64,000 bases of DNA from assembly GCA_037575805.1 (NCBI GenBank), contig JAZHPD010000043.1, forward strand, positions 1-64,000. Reading direction: 5' to 3'. Positions 1 through 12,231 of this stretch are shown here, one piece after another. Under the pieces are notes generated by a model. The model saw only the letters and a program-made list of their open reading frames with translations, had not been told where the DNA came from and did not search any database. This DNA is from Lecanicillium sp. G3. Its lineage: Eukaryota > Ascomycota > Sordariomycetes > Hypocreales > Cordycipitaceae. Every line of letters starts with the position of its first letter. The first letter of the stretch is position 1. Position numbers and translations under genes: made by a program.

Positions 1-1378
1 CCCCCCTCTTTTTAAAAATTTGGGTGGGGGGTACAAATATCCATTTACACTTAAAACCTTTCTTGTGGGCCTTTACCGTTTTAATTTCCCCCCCCCCCCC
101 CCCCCCCCCCCTCTAACATGACATTCTTCTCCCCGTATACTTCCCCTCCTCATAGAAATTGTATGCGCCCCGCAAGTATACACACCACGTACCACGCCCA
201 TCAATTAAGAAAATTTTCCGTACCTTGTACCTGCCTTTGTACCTGCCTTTGTACCTGCATTGACAGCCTTGCTGTTTTGTTTGTCCCTTCACTGCAAACC
301 CCGCTTACCGGGCACTGGTACTGCTGGACCACCCGTATCAAGGTACGTACCCAGGCATGCGTCCCCCCCCCCCTCTCGGAGGGCGGTCCCGGCAATGACA
401 AGCCGTAGCTTTGGAAAAAGCGCCCGCAGCCTTCTGTACTGTTACCGTACTGTACCTTGTCTACTGTAAGCAGCACGGCACACAACGGATGCGCAACACG
501 CAAGCCTTTCTTCCCCCCCTTCGGTCGTTGTTCTCGGTTACAGGACCCTGTGGCTTGACCGCTACAGCGGGCGCCCGGCCTGCAACACTCCCAGCCAAGT
601 CCCTCTGAAAACAGGCCTCCAGCCGTTCCCCCCTCTTCCCCCCCCCGTTTACACTTTCTGCCCCTCACCACAGAACCGTCAAGGCTCTCCCCTGCCCCTC
701 CCAGGAACTTGAGACAAAGGGCAAAAAGCAGCTTCTTCCAACAGTTGGCCTGTAGCAAACAGTAAACAACAAACACAACTCACCTTGCAAATCAATTGTA
801 AACAATGGAGACAAGTAGAAAAGAAAGAAATTTAGTACAATCACAACGAGGACCCAAAAATGCTAGGATTTGTCCATTCTGTGTTCCTAGATGTCTTCAA
901 AAGTAGTGTCTAATATGTACAATGAAGGACAATTTTTTTTTTTCCAAAGCAGCTCTATAAGCAAGTTTTCAAAATCATATGCCTAGACCAAGGCTTTCCT
1001 TTTTTTTTTTCTTTTTTGAAACTTTCCCACATGTCCTTTTTGTTCCATGTACTGCGCCTGGTTACCCATATGCTCCTGCCATGGCAGGCAGAGCTTCTAT
1101 TTCGTCTTGAATTCGTAAAATCTTTCCTTCCCAAGGGGTATCTCTTTCTCGTCTCTCCATTGTGAAAAGACGTTCTATGTCATAAGCCATAAAAATCAAT
1201 TTTATGCTTTGCCGAGGCGCGCTGCGCAATCTGCAATAAAAAACAAAAAGGGTGGCTCGCACACCTCATGCCTGGACAGAGGCCATTGTCCCGAGCTTGC
1301 ACCAGTCGGCTTGCCGACTTGAATGTCCAACCTGCGGGCTACCAGTCTCCCCATGTAAGACCCCATGTAAGAGGGCCC
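1..1378. other. Intergenic, no gene supported
   Basis: No convincing coding sequence on either strand. The stretch holds a 24-base C homopolymer (88-111), a 12-bp tandem repeat of about 2.6 copies (227-258, unit TGTACCTGCCTT), several T-rich tracts around 930-1010, and the 3' flank of the small secreted-protein gene that ends at 1379. An open frame of 191 codons at 201-776 on the minus strand has no recognisable composition or motif and is treated as chance. Confidence 0.6.
88..111. repeat. C24 homopolymer
   Basis: Uninterrupted run of 24 C residues. Runs this long are prone to assembly or base-calling length error, so the exact length should not be trusted. Confidence 0.9.
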
Positions 1379-1386
1379 TTACATGG
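1363..1386. repeat. Perfect inverted repeat spanning the stop codon of the secreted-protein gene
   Basis: Arms CCATGTAAG (1363-1371) and CTTACATGG (1378-1386) are perfect reverse complements around a 6-base AGGGCC loop. The right arm contains the last ATG codon and the TAA stop of the minus-strand gene. A further copy of CCCATGTAAGA lies at 1350-1360, giving a direct repeat just past the stop. Confidence 0.75.
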
Positions 1387-1876
1387 TAAAGGAGATTCCA
1401 GTGCTGCCGGAGCCCAGCGTGGTCATGAGGTCGTTGGACTGCGTCGCCTTGGTCTGGACGTCGTCCCAGACCCAGTAGGCGTTGCTGCAAGGGAAGAAAT
1501 CGCAGCCAGACATGGGGCCAGTCTCGCCCTTGGGCCACATCTGCTTGACGTTCTGGTGGTCCGTGGGGTCGACAATGGCAGAGACGTCAAAGAAGGTCAT
1601 GGTCTGGAAGCCGCCAAAGGCAACCTCGCCCAGCATGCCGGGCTTGTTCTCCTTGCCCTGCTGGACGGCATAGAAGTTGCCGCGGTACACGTCGGGGAAC
1701 TCGACGGTCGTGTTCTCCTTGTTGCTGACCTGCACCGGCTCAATCTCGGCGGAGCCAGGGCTGGGAGTGAAGTAGACAGTGCGCTCAATGTCGTCCAGGG
1801 TCCAGAAGGTGACGGTGCCGGCGCTGACGGCGGCGGCCGAGGCGACGAGGCCGATGATGGTCTTGGCGAACTGCAT
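1379..1876 (-). CDS. Small secreted protein, 'DNase1-like' family of ascomycetes
   Basis: Single-exon gene of 165 aa. I chose the ATG at 1876 because it opens directly into a signal peptide (MQFAKTIIGLVASAAAVSAG); an ATG 11 codons upstream would put a charged leader before it. The mature protein starts GTVTFWTLDDIERTVYFTP and has one N-glycosylation sequon (ENTT) and a C-terminal Cys pair in SGCDFFPC. From memory this resembles small secreted proteins labelled DNase1 protein in Fusarium and related fungi. I see no recognised nuclease motif, so that label should not be read as an activity. The function is unknown; an extracellular or wall-associated role is inferred from the signal peptide. 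The stop codon lies inside a hairpin (1363-1386). Confidence 0.8.
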   Translation of the reverse strand: MQFAKTIIGLVASAAAVSAGTVTFWTLDDIERTVYFTPSPGSAEIEPVQVSNKENTTVEFPDVYRGNFYAVQQGKENKPGMLGEVAFGGFQTMTFFDVSAIVDPTDHQNVKQMWPKGETGPMSGCDFFPCSNAYWVWDDVQTKATQSNDLMTTLGSGSTGISFTM

Positions 1877-4800
1877 TTTGGGTGGTTTGTGAAGAAGAGC
1901 TTTTTGCAAAAGACTTTCAAGGATTGTTGTAGATCTTCAAGATCTTTTGGTTGCGAGTAGAGGGAGTGTGTGTTGTGTTGTTATTGCTTTCAAAGGAATG
2001 AGGAAGCAAAGAAGCAAGTTCCTGTCAAAGGAAGTGGTAGTCTGAAGAGACTTGTAAGAATGAATGGCAGATAAAAGGGATTGTGTACTGAACCAGAACG
2101 GGAAGGGAAACCATCGAGATGAGATCGAGGAGGAGGGGCCGTTTTATAAGTAAAGCCGTCCGGGGCCAAAGGAGAATTTCTGGCTGCCCAAAAAGAAGCA
2201 TCTAGTTGCAGAACGTGGGTCGTGTCAAAGATTCTAGACCAAAGGCGCTCTGGATTCTTGGAGCCGGTATCCACGTACCGAGAGGTACATGGACACTCTT
2301 CCAGCGTGGTGGGTGGTTGTGCTTGTCGTGCGTCCACCACCGGGGTAATCACCATCCTCTCCTCGACGGACGGGAAGTTTATCTGGTCCTGTACCTGACT
2401 CTGCGCACGCCACCATCCACCCCCGCCCACACACCACACCCACTCGCGCTCGTCCACATCCCCTTCGTGAGCCAAACTGTGCGGATGGGGCTGGCCCAGG
2501 AGGTACTTTACCGCCTTGTACCTTGACTAGTTGTACCTCCGTTCAAAATGTGCCTCGTCCACCTCCCTGCCCTCCGTGAGGCTCCGTTATCTTTTCCGTG
2601 CTGGTGGTGTAAGTGAGTGTGTGTGGATCAGGAACGGGCGGCGGCCACTCGCCAGGGACGGGTGGGCCGACCGTCCTTCCGTGACTTGGGCTGTCGCATC
2701 TTATTCCCTCAAAATGGATTGCCAGCTGTACCCTGCAGCCTGGCTTGTGCTGGCCCCCTTGGTTGGTCAACTTGGTTGCACCGTAATCGTTGTTCAGCGC
2801 CACAGCCAGAGCCACAGCGCCACAGAGCCATAGAGTGCCTGACGGTGGTCCGATTACTCAAGTCAAGTGTGGCTGCCACGTCGTCTGTGAGTTGGTCCGG
2901 ATCCAAGACAAGCTCTCCGAGAGAATAAGCAAACACCTCGAAAAGGGATGCTGCCGCCGTTGCTCGGACCACGGCAAGTGCTGGCTTGTACCTGTTAAAC
3001 GTTCCGTACTGTCTCGCCGCCCATCATCATGGTCGCATTGTGGCCATTGTCCGTCGACAATGCTCTTGTGCCTGGTACCGACCAGAATACACTACTGGTT
3101 CCGTAAATAGTGTACTGGTATCCTGCCAATGGCGCGAAACGGTGGATTAGCGCCGTTTACCGACCGTGTTCTGGAATCCTAAAGCGGTTCCGCTGACCCA
3201 GCGGCCATGCTCCGTTTCAGTGGAGTAAAAGAGTTTTCCTCTGAGAGACTGAGACAGTGACCAAAAAAAAAAGTACCTCGAGGCCCAGTATTCTGACTTG
3301 TGTTGCCGATGTACTGTCCTCGATTACAACAGTGATGGCTTGGAGGTCTCCGCTAGCCGGGCTGGCCATGTACTTGTAAAACTCTTCACAACGGAGCGTG
3401 CCAACGGCAAACACGGTTGGCTGGCGCGGCATTGACTGGCACTGGCACCCTGGGGATACACTGGCTGACTGATGGACGTGTTCGATCTCTTGTCGCGTTG
3501 AGTGGTTTCTCAGTTCCACCTGAGGCGGCCAACCCAGTTGCCAGAGCAGCGAGCCGAGGCTGCTTTGGTCTTCAACGGGACATGTCGCCGTGCATAGAAC
3601 GCATGCGTCGATGCCAGGTTGACGCATAATGATGCTGTCCATGACGGTGCCTGACATGTCTCATGCTACTGGATCACTGTTGCTTATTTGGGCACTTTGC
3701 GAGCGACGTTGCAGACTGCCTGTCTCTCGGATATTTTCTGTAGCTGGTCGGCAGGGTTCGCTAGTGCTGTCCGACTTGAGCTGCGCTGCCCGACGAGGAG
3801 CGACTTGACGCATGGTTCTTTTGTTCGTCGGGGAACCTCTGCGCATGTACTTTTTTTCGTCTGAGGCTTGACTTGTGCTGGAATTTGAAAATTCAGACCG
3901 CCCCAAACACCCGCGAGTGACTTTGCGGCCGTGTACCGTATCCGGTGCGGGCAAGTACCTGCAAACTCTTTTTACCTTGAGGCAGTCCACTTTTCACTGA
4001 GTCGTCCGAGTGGCCAGGCCGGTTGCGCGAGCGAGAGGCTCCGATTGGAGGAGACTCTGAGGCCGACTGGCGATTCACAGGAGCGACAGTGCCTGTTGAG
4101 CATTGCTCTGCGTTGTATAGCCCTCTGAGGCTTTGAGAGTTCCCCCTTCTGTCAGGGCTCCCCCATTCCCGATCAACGTGGCACAGGCGGTAACCAACCT
4201 AAACAAAAAGCCAAGCTTGTTGTAGAACATGCAGGTGGTAAGCGAAACCGTCCAGCCCGTCAAGTACAGTGCTGTTTCGAGGCGGTGACGGGCTGAATCA
4301 CCCAGAGAGGCGACGATGCATGCGAGCAAAGGAATTCGGCCTCGTCGCAGCTGCACGGCTCAGCTGGAGGGCGGAAAATTCACGCAATCGGTATATGTTA
4401 CTTGCGGACAGGAACACAGCGCCCGCAGCAGCGAGCACGACGCAGCAGCAGAACAGGACGGCATCTGCCGGTCTTCTTTCACCAATGCCGCATGAAGTGT
4501 GATTGGGTCCACGTAGACAAACAGACAGCCTAGTTGATTGAAATGCCGCGGGCGCACCGCGGCTCGATACTGTGCTTCCGGGCTATGCGTCGTCGTCGCA
4601 GCCCGTCGGACGGCCTGTTTGCAGACCGACTCTGGCAGCAAGAATAGAACAGCCAGCGCAGCGACGCGGGGCGAGCCTGAGACAGCGGCATGTCCAGACG
4701 GTGCGGACGTGCGGATACGTGGAGCGTGCTCCCTGGTGAGCCGGCGGCGGAAACAGTACGCTTATGCAAGGTACCGATGAAAGTATCAGAGACGTGGGAG

Positions 4801-7534
4801 CCAATGTAACGAGACTACTGGCTAGGCTGTGCTTGGTCGTGTGTCGTCGTGTGTGGTCGTGCTTGGTCGTGCTTGGTCGTGCTTGGTAGTGTGAGGAGAA
4901 TTGAGGAGAATGAGGCTGGCCCTGGCTCGCTCGGGCTGAGTCTCGACGTTGGGCTGTGGCTCAAACTAGTCATGCTGGGAAGGTACCATGGGGAGTGCTG
5001 CTTCCACTGTCTCCGCGGCGCTGTTGGCGCTCTGGGTACCCCCAAAAGCTCCATTCTAGGCACTTACCCACTACATTTAGTAGCGTCATCCAGAGGTTAC
5101 TCGCTGTATTTCGGTAGTCTTCTGCTGTAGAACGAGTGGCTCCTGTAGGTGCCACTCCAGACTCTCGCCCACTTCCGCTGTAGAGGTACTTGGCATGAAC
5201 CATGCTCCCAGCCCATCGTACGTACACGCGTTGGGAATACACGCAATCTTGCATGGCGCAGGCATCTTCTTAAAACAACATGTGTTTGCCAAGGGGGCAG
5301 ATGCGACTCAGATGGCGGCCTGTCCCTGTCCAGTAGATGGCCTCTTCGAGTGATCAGACACGTTGGGCACGTATACATGATGGCGGTACTTGCCGGCATG
5401 AATAGTCAACAATCAAAGTCATGGCAGCCGAAAAGGGAAAAACAAACCGATCATGTCACTGGCAATTGCCGAAAGTAATCTTTCCGTCTACTCTGTCAAT
5501 GAATCCTTGCACTGTGCCAACGTGTCAATTATGCATGGCGTCAACCACCGTGAAAGACTTCGGGCTCGCCATACCAGTTTCTGACCATCGATCTCGTCGC
5601 TGGCACATCTCGATATTGCCCAACTCACAGAGCAAAGCCCCCTCAAAGGCCTTTGACCTTTGGTCACGCCGTCGGAATTTTTACAAACTCAATGGCTGAA
5701 TGAGGAAGTCCTTCCGACGTCGCTAAATTACTGCGCTCGTCCCGTAGTTTTGACATGCAAACTTTGTTTGTGATCTAAATCTCTAGAGCAAATCTTTTTT
5801 TTTTCCTAACATCCGGTGAAGACGATATACTATGGGGTTTTTGCTAAGTCGGCTAAATTGTTGCCTGGAATGCAAGTCCTTCGTACTATATAATTAGAAG
5901 CGCAAGAGCTGGGCGTGTGCTCATCTGCTCGATCGGAGCCTCCGCCGCTTGTAATTACCACATAGTTACATCTAAATAGACGGATAGTTATTACCGAAAT
6001 ATCTGCGAGTCCTGAGGCATAATGGGGAGTGTTGCGTTCGAAACAGCGTCAATGGCCCGACGGCAGATATGACAAGCCGGTATAGATGGTCGGGTTCTCA
6101 ATTACGTGGTCACTGGTTCTTTGCTGCTGGCTGCCATATGTCGATACGAGAATCATAGTAAACCGTCATTCGCAGCTTTCCTGCTGTTTGCTGTTTACAA
6201 ATTCGATATGTTTCCATGACCGCAGCGCAGTGGCGACTCGAAATTTTCAGGTGGCGTATCGGCAGTTTCATGCACCAAGCTCACACCGGACCAGTGTAAA
6301 GGATTGGTGGGTAATTCCTCTATTCTATTTGATTCCAATCAAGCGTAAATCTATATCGAGATCCAGAGGCTGCCGCTGCTTCTTCAGAGCACGGCACATG
6401 CCGAAGCAAGTGTCAGCGGTCCAAGGATCTACCGTCTTCCATTACATCACAGGACAGTACTTGGTAGTACAACTTGGGAATTTTTGTTGCAAATATTTAC
6501 TGCATATTATTGAAAATCGCCATGTGTAAATGCTGCAAGTCTAAGCCCCCAGGCCGCTGTGCTGCGTGAGTGTCGTGTCTTCCAACTACTTGTCGGTCTT
6601 GGCCGAGTTATACGACAGCTAAACATCAACTACGCCACTAAAGCTGACGATATCCGACATACTCAGCTCTTATACATTGTATTCTACAGTCTGATTTGAA
6701 TTGCAATTGGCCTGACTTTAGTTGTCATCGCTGCTCTCGCTAACCTCCTGAACTCGAGATGTTACACCTTCCGACATTACTGCTGTGATAGCTTCACAGC
6801 GGGTAAGCTTTGTAATTGCCGCGGCTTTATCAAATGGGAAAGTCGGGTGTTAGGGTTCGAATACTTCTGTTTGGCTCTGTGTACATTTCAACACGGTTGC
6901 TGGTACCGATTGTTCATTGAAGCCTGTCAGTTGTGTCATGAATGAGTTCTCATTCAGTCATTACAATTGGCACCCCCCAATATTCGAGACACGATAGTTA
7001 TTTAGCGAAATATGCTGCATAAATCTATAGATTCCATCATTCTCCTTAAATTTATACTGCAGATTGACCTTGCCCCGATAGATTTGTGCAATAAGCACGT
7101 CGATGCTACTGTCGCATGTCCCTACAGGGTAGCATCAAGCATTGCAAGTCACAGTCTTGCCGTCGTTGGTCCTTCCGTTCTGCCTATAATACTGTACCGG
7201 ATGAACTCAAGTAGCTCTGGGGATTGGATCAGCGTTGTTGTAGACCAGGCCTTCCTGATAAAGCCTCAGCATGGAAAAAGCCTGCCTCTGGCAGTGCGGC
7301 AACTCGTTGTTACTGGAGACGTATGCAGAGGTTTCACAGAGACAACAGAGCTCATTGATATCATATGCACATAAACTATACAGTTGGTGCGTGAATATGC
7401 GACCAAGACCAGCGATTAAATACGTCTATGTAATTTTGCATTAATGTACTTTTATAAGAGGGCATTTCTATCCCACATCATTCTTGTCATCCAGCCACAG
7501 GTATCAAAGTTATACTACTTTCAATACGCAACCC
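1877..7534. other. Long gene-poor stretch (5.7 kb)
   Basis: I see no supported gene. About 1.9-2.2 kb is the promoter and 5' leader region of the secreted-protein gene. The rest has only short unconserved open frames on both strands. Structures noted: an imperfect hairpin at 3081-3119, a decanucleotide tandem repeat at 4831-4890, and an AT-richer part (5.7-7.5 kb) with two related 28-31 bp blocks at 5979-6006 and 6988-7018. Open frames at 6086-6529 and 7012-7374 (+) lack recognisable motifs. This may be decayed repeat DNA, but no transposon protein is recognisable. Confidence 0.6.
4831..4890. repeat. Tandem decanucleotide repeat
   Basis: Six tandem 10-bp units of the form GCTTGGTCGT, with variants GTGTCGTCGT, GTGTGGTCGT and GCTTGGTAGT. 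It lies in intergenic DNA. Confidence 0.85.
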
Positions 7535-8647
7535 TTACTTGGTGCGCTTGTAGATCTTCTTGAGGAAAACCTCGAAAATCTCCTTCTTGAGGCCCTCGCT
7601 CTCGTCCACGTTGGCAATCTTTTCGCGAATCTCCTCGGCGCGCTTCTCCTCAAACTCGAGGTAGATGTCCTTGAGCTTCATGTCGTCGTAGAGCTTCTTG
7701 ATGATGGCCTCCTTGGCGTCATCCTTCTGGCCGTAGTTCTCCTCAAGGATCTTACGCTGCTCGGGAGTGGCAATCTCAATCGCCTTGTTGACGAGCCAAG
7801 AGCACTTGTTGTCCTTGATGTCGGTGCCGATCTTGCCAATGTGCTCGGGGAGGCCAAAGTTATCGAGATAGTCGTCCTGGACCTGGAAGTACTCGCCCAG
7901 GGGAATCAGGATGTCCTCGGCCTGCTTGAGGTTGCCGGGGGTGGCAAGGTTGAGCTGGTGGAGGGCGAGGGCGACGGGGAGGTAGAAGGAGTAGTACGCC
8001 GTCTTGTAGATGACGATGAACTGGTACTTCTCCATGGAGAAGTTGTCGAGGTTGACCTTGTCCTCGGGGGCGGTGAGGAGGTCGCACAGCTGACCCATCT
8101 CGGTCTGGAAGGTAACCTCGTGGAAGAGCTCGACGAGGTCGATGTAGGCCGGGTGCGAGCGGAAGAACTTCTTGAGGAGAGTGTAGATGACCGACTCGAG
8201 CATGAAAGCGTCGTTGATGGCAACCATGCCGACGCCCTCCATGCGGTACCAGCAGGGCTTGCCGCGGCGGGTGATGCTGCCGTCCATGATGTCGTCCGAG
8301 ACGAGGAAGAAGGCCTGGAGGAGCTCCGTCATCCAGCCCAGGGTCGCGGCGTGGAAGTATTGGTCCTCATTGAGGCGCTCGCCGATCAGGAGGGACACCG
8401 AGTCGGGAACGGACATGCCGCGGTTGCATTTGCCGCCGAGAGGGTTGGTCTCTAGGTTCTACATGGCGTCAATACATTGCTTATTTTCTTATCTTGTGCA
8501 CAGAGGCTTCAATGGCTCGCCTACCTGCTTGAACCATTCCAGCTCGCCCTGGGGCAGCTTGTACGACTTGGCATGGTCGAGGATGGCCTCCTCGAGCTTG
8601 GGGTAGATGCTCTCAAACTGCTGGAGAGTGGTCGTTTCGGCAGGCAT
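7535..8647 (-). CDS. ERG20: Farnesyl diphosphate synthase
   Basis: Condenses IPP with DMAPP and then GPP to farnesyl diphosphate, the branch-point precursor of sterols, ubiquinone, dolichol and prenylated proteins; expected in the cytosol. Two exons: 8525-8647 (41 codons, starting MPAETTTLQQFES) and 7535-8458, joined in phase 0 across a 66-bp intron (GTAGGC...TAG). The product is 348 aa, the usual length for fungal FPPS. The first aspartate-rich motif DDIMD is at about residues 96-100, the second DDYLD at 226-230, and the C-terminus ends KKIYKRTK with basic residues. Two aromatic residues (FF) precede the first motif at positions about 5-6 upstream, as expected for C15 rather than C20 product length. 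Neighbours are unrelated. All catalytic features are intact. Confidence 0.97.
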
Positions 8648-11600
8648 CTTGTCTGATTAGTCTTGAAATCAACAAGAAGGAAAGGGGTATAAGCTTCTCA
8701 GCTTAAAATAAGGAGGAATAGGTAGATAATGAGGGGGCGGTAAGGAAATCAGGGCAGTCCGTTGGGGTATCGCGAGTTATCGCGGCTCCCGTCCCTGCAC
8801 GTGATGAAAGTACATGTTATTTGGTGGCAGAATAGGTGAGCACACAGGTATCTATCGGCCCCACCTGCACCAGGGGACCGCTTCGGCATGCCCCTCCAAA
8901 AGACGGCAAGACGCGGGCGTATTCGCACGGGCGGCTAGAAATCTTCGGAAAAATCCCTGTAAATCGTGAAATTTCCCATATACGACAGCATATGCGGTAT
9001 GGTTTGTAGAAGATCCCAATGCTCAGCTGCCGCCGTCAAGGGCGGTCTCAGCTCAACTGTTGACCGCGTTGAACAATTAAAAAAAAAAAAAGGTGCTAGC
9101 GCGGGGTACGTATTCGTATTCTACTCCGTTTGCGCAAGCGTGTTGTTCCGCGCCGCGTGGAAATCCCACCGCCAGTCTTGAGGCGTCCATTACGTGAGCA
9201 ATATTTTGCTGAAGGATCGAAAAAACCGTCGCGAATGCGACTCTGTAAACCCGAGTGCGTCGAGATGTGACGCAGAGGCCGATCAAGCCGCGTGAGATCC
9301 CTGTCGGGCTCCCGCTTCGAGCAGCCGGGCAACGGTCATGGACGGATGAGGAAGTGTGACCCTCAGCCACGTTGGAGCAGCGGCTCGGCATCTGGTATGG
9401 CAATGGTAGCGCATCTTTTTCTTTAACTAGTTGCCGTTGACGGTGAAGATGTCGTGGATTATAAGTCGCTGCGACATCTTGTGTGCTTCTTTTGGCCGCC
9501 CAGGCCAGACAGAGGCCGTAGAAAGCACATGGAGATGGCGTCGCATACCGTAACAATAATAGCTGTGTTTTTCTCGCCGCTAGAAATGAGACTGAAATGT
9601 GAATTGGCGCACGGATCTGCCTGCCAGTTTTGACTGCTCCTCAACGCGTACAGCTCGTATTAAAACGTTGCCTGGAATGCAGTACAGGGGCCGTGGCACA
9701 CGTCAAAACCAGCCCAGAAAACAGCCCCGAAGTCAATTGGAGAAACAATTCCTGCGCCTGCGCCAGTCTGCGTCCTGGCTGCCATTTGGGGCATTATCTC
9801 TTTTTTCTCGTCTTACCCGGGTGTTTTTGCCGGAGACCGGCACGGAAGAGATATGAACAGGCGGGATATGGGCTACTGCTACTTATGCTTCTTGCTGATT
9901 ACATGAAGGTCAAAGAACCTATCTCTACTAGCTATCTAAAAGCGGAAAACGGTGGGATAGCCTGCAACTTCTCCGCGAAGATCGTGCGCTGGTGAACGGA
10001 GATTGCGGAAAAAGGACTATGTTTGTGTGGAATTATACGAACAGGGTCTGTTGTCAACGCCAAATGTATCGCGGAATATGTGGGTATTCCAAGGAGCAAG
10101 AATGCATTACAAAGATGAAATAAATGAGTGAATAACATGAGGTTAAAAGAGAAGTTCGGGTGAATATACTGTTAGAAACTCATTCGCCTAAAGACCGCAG
10201 GGCTGGGCAGGTTTTCTCCCTAAGCCAGGCATCAATACGCCTGTACAGGGGAACCATGTTCCCCCAAGCCTCGTGTCGCTTACACGGATGATCAAAGTAG
10301 CCGTGCACCAATAGGACGGGACGGAAGGCAGATCTCCAGAAAAGAAGGTTTGGTTTTTCTGGATCGCCTGCATGGTTGGCCGCGGTTTACCCTCTCACTC
10401 GCGGCCTTTTATGCTATTTTTCGATTCCGGTGGGAGATTACTCGAACGACTGCCTAGCTAGGTGGCTCAGTTTACTCTGCATCGCCTAGCTTTCTGGGTA
10501 TAATTTTCTCTGCCCATATTTTTGCTCAAAGTCCCATATCCACTTTCTCCTATGGGTATCCATCTCGTGTTGTAACCTTGTGCCCTGGAATCCAACTGCT
10601 GTCAGCTGGAACGCATGACGAGGACGATACTTGAAGCCAAAAGAGAACTGTTACCAAATTGAGAACCAGGAGAGACCCTGGGCGCGGAAGAGGCATGCGA
10701 CCAAAAAGCAAGCACGAAAGCCAACTTCCCGTACCATCATGCCATTGTGCAAATACCAGGGTCATTTCCATCTTACATAGCCTCCTGTCAGTGAAGGATC
10801 GCTGGCCGAGCTGATCGATGGGGCGAGACAACATGGAGACTTGGGCGAGACACCCGCTTCCCAGCCACAGAACGCAATTGAAAAATTTCGAACATGCTTG
10901 CCATGCTTTTAACCCGCCAGGTCATGCTTTTCCATTGTCCGTTTGTTCCTCGCCCCCGAGGCGCAGCGCCCGTGCTTATCGCGGCCCATGCTTGCAGTAG
11001 CCTGCTCTTGTCAGGGACAAGATTGCTCGCTGCAGGGCGGGGAAGGCGGCCTCAATTCGCAGCCGTGTGAACCAGGTTGCCATTGCCATGCTTGGCTGGC
11101 TGGCTGAATAGGCTACTGGGACAAAAGAGAAAAAGCGCGTTGTGTGAGTGAGTTGGAGGTGTGGGTGGGCAACGCGGTGGCATGGTTTAACCTGGTATAA
11201 GCCGGTTGAATAGTTCACTAGCCTCGCCGTCGACTTGCCATTGTCGACGGACCGCGCTGGCTAGCACGGCGGCCCTCGGCCGGTGCGTACACCAACATCG
11301 AGTTGTATAGACTGTTGGCAACTAACCAGCATCACCAACAAGCGGGACAATCAACAATAGAACCAACAGCGCAACTCCCTTTGCCCGCTTTTCTTTCCCG
11401 CGATTATTTCCTATTGTATTTTTTTTCATTTCACCCTTGTATTTACACTTCTTCCATCTCCCTCACACATTCGAGCTGAACGAGACCCGATTAGAGTTTC
11501 TCGCCTACCTCCGGCCAGCAAAGCCCTCTCCACTCCGTTCCAACCAACGGGAACTGCGCCTATCAGCCCACTCGCCTCTGCGAAAACTAGAGAATGGCGT

Positions 11601-12231
11601 GAGGCAATTAGAGGGCCAGGAAACACTCACTCAGACACCCGCCCACGCATGCATATAAACAACCTCGGGAAAACGGGCACCGCCTTGGAAAACCTGTTTC
11701 GTTTCCATGGACAGATCCCCACACCCCTTGGTGAGGAACGTACGTGGGTGTGCAACGACTCTGGGCCCGCAATCGTAGGCGTATCCGCATGCGGCCGACT
11801 AAACACCACCACATACATCATCGATTCATTCGTCCTCGCGCCCACAGATTGACCGACCGGTTCCGTTGCCTGTAGTAGCATCCCATACGGAACGGCTTTT
11901 GCTGTACTCTCATTATGCCGCTAGCGAGCACCGTCTGTGTTGACGCACGCCCCTTGTACTCTTCAGATCATGCATGTTGCCCTCCACTCACACGCCCAAC
12001 TCACAATACAAGCACTCGAACCGCATGCAAATGGGTTGCAAGTGACCAATCGCACCGCCATCATGACCCACCAAACGTTTACTACAAAGACCATCCGCAA
12101 CCCCCGACTGATTCCAACTTTTCATCCTCCTCCTCAACATACAGTCTGATAATCTTTGCAAGGCCATCCAACTTGGTTCACACATTCGCTTTACTGCTCT
12201 TTGCCATAAAATCAAAAAAACCCCTTTCAAA
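8648..12231. other. Intergenic between divergent FPPS and GPI-protein genes
   Basis: This 3.6-kb interval must hold the promoters of FPPS (minus strand, near 8648) and of the GPI protein (plus strand, near 12232). The last 150 bp before 12232 is pyrimidine-rich and ends in a CAAAATG start context, typical of an expressed fungal gene. No coding sequence between them is supported; open frames at 9077-9556, 11437-11658 and similar have no recognisable content. Confidence 0.6.

Noticed and set aside
201..776. 191-codon minus-strand frame near the left edge
   Set aside because: Includes a translated tandem repeat and low-information sequence; no motif, splice signals or family resemblance.
3081..3119. 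Imperfect hairpin ACCAGAATACACTA / TAGTGTACTGGT
   Set aside because: A 2-nt mismatch in arm length, no adjacent gene or transcript evidence; probably reflects the abundance of GTAC-type palindromes in this DNA.
6780..6880. GGGTTCGAATAC preceded by an A-box-like TAGCTTCACAGCGGG
   Set aside because: Arms do not fold: neither the T stem nor the acceptor stem pairs, so it is not a supportable tRNA gene.
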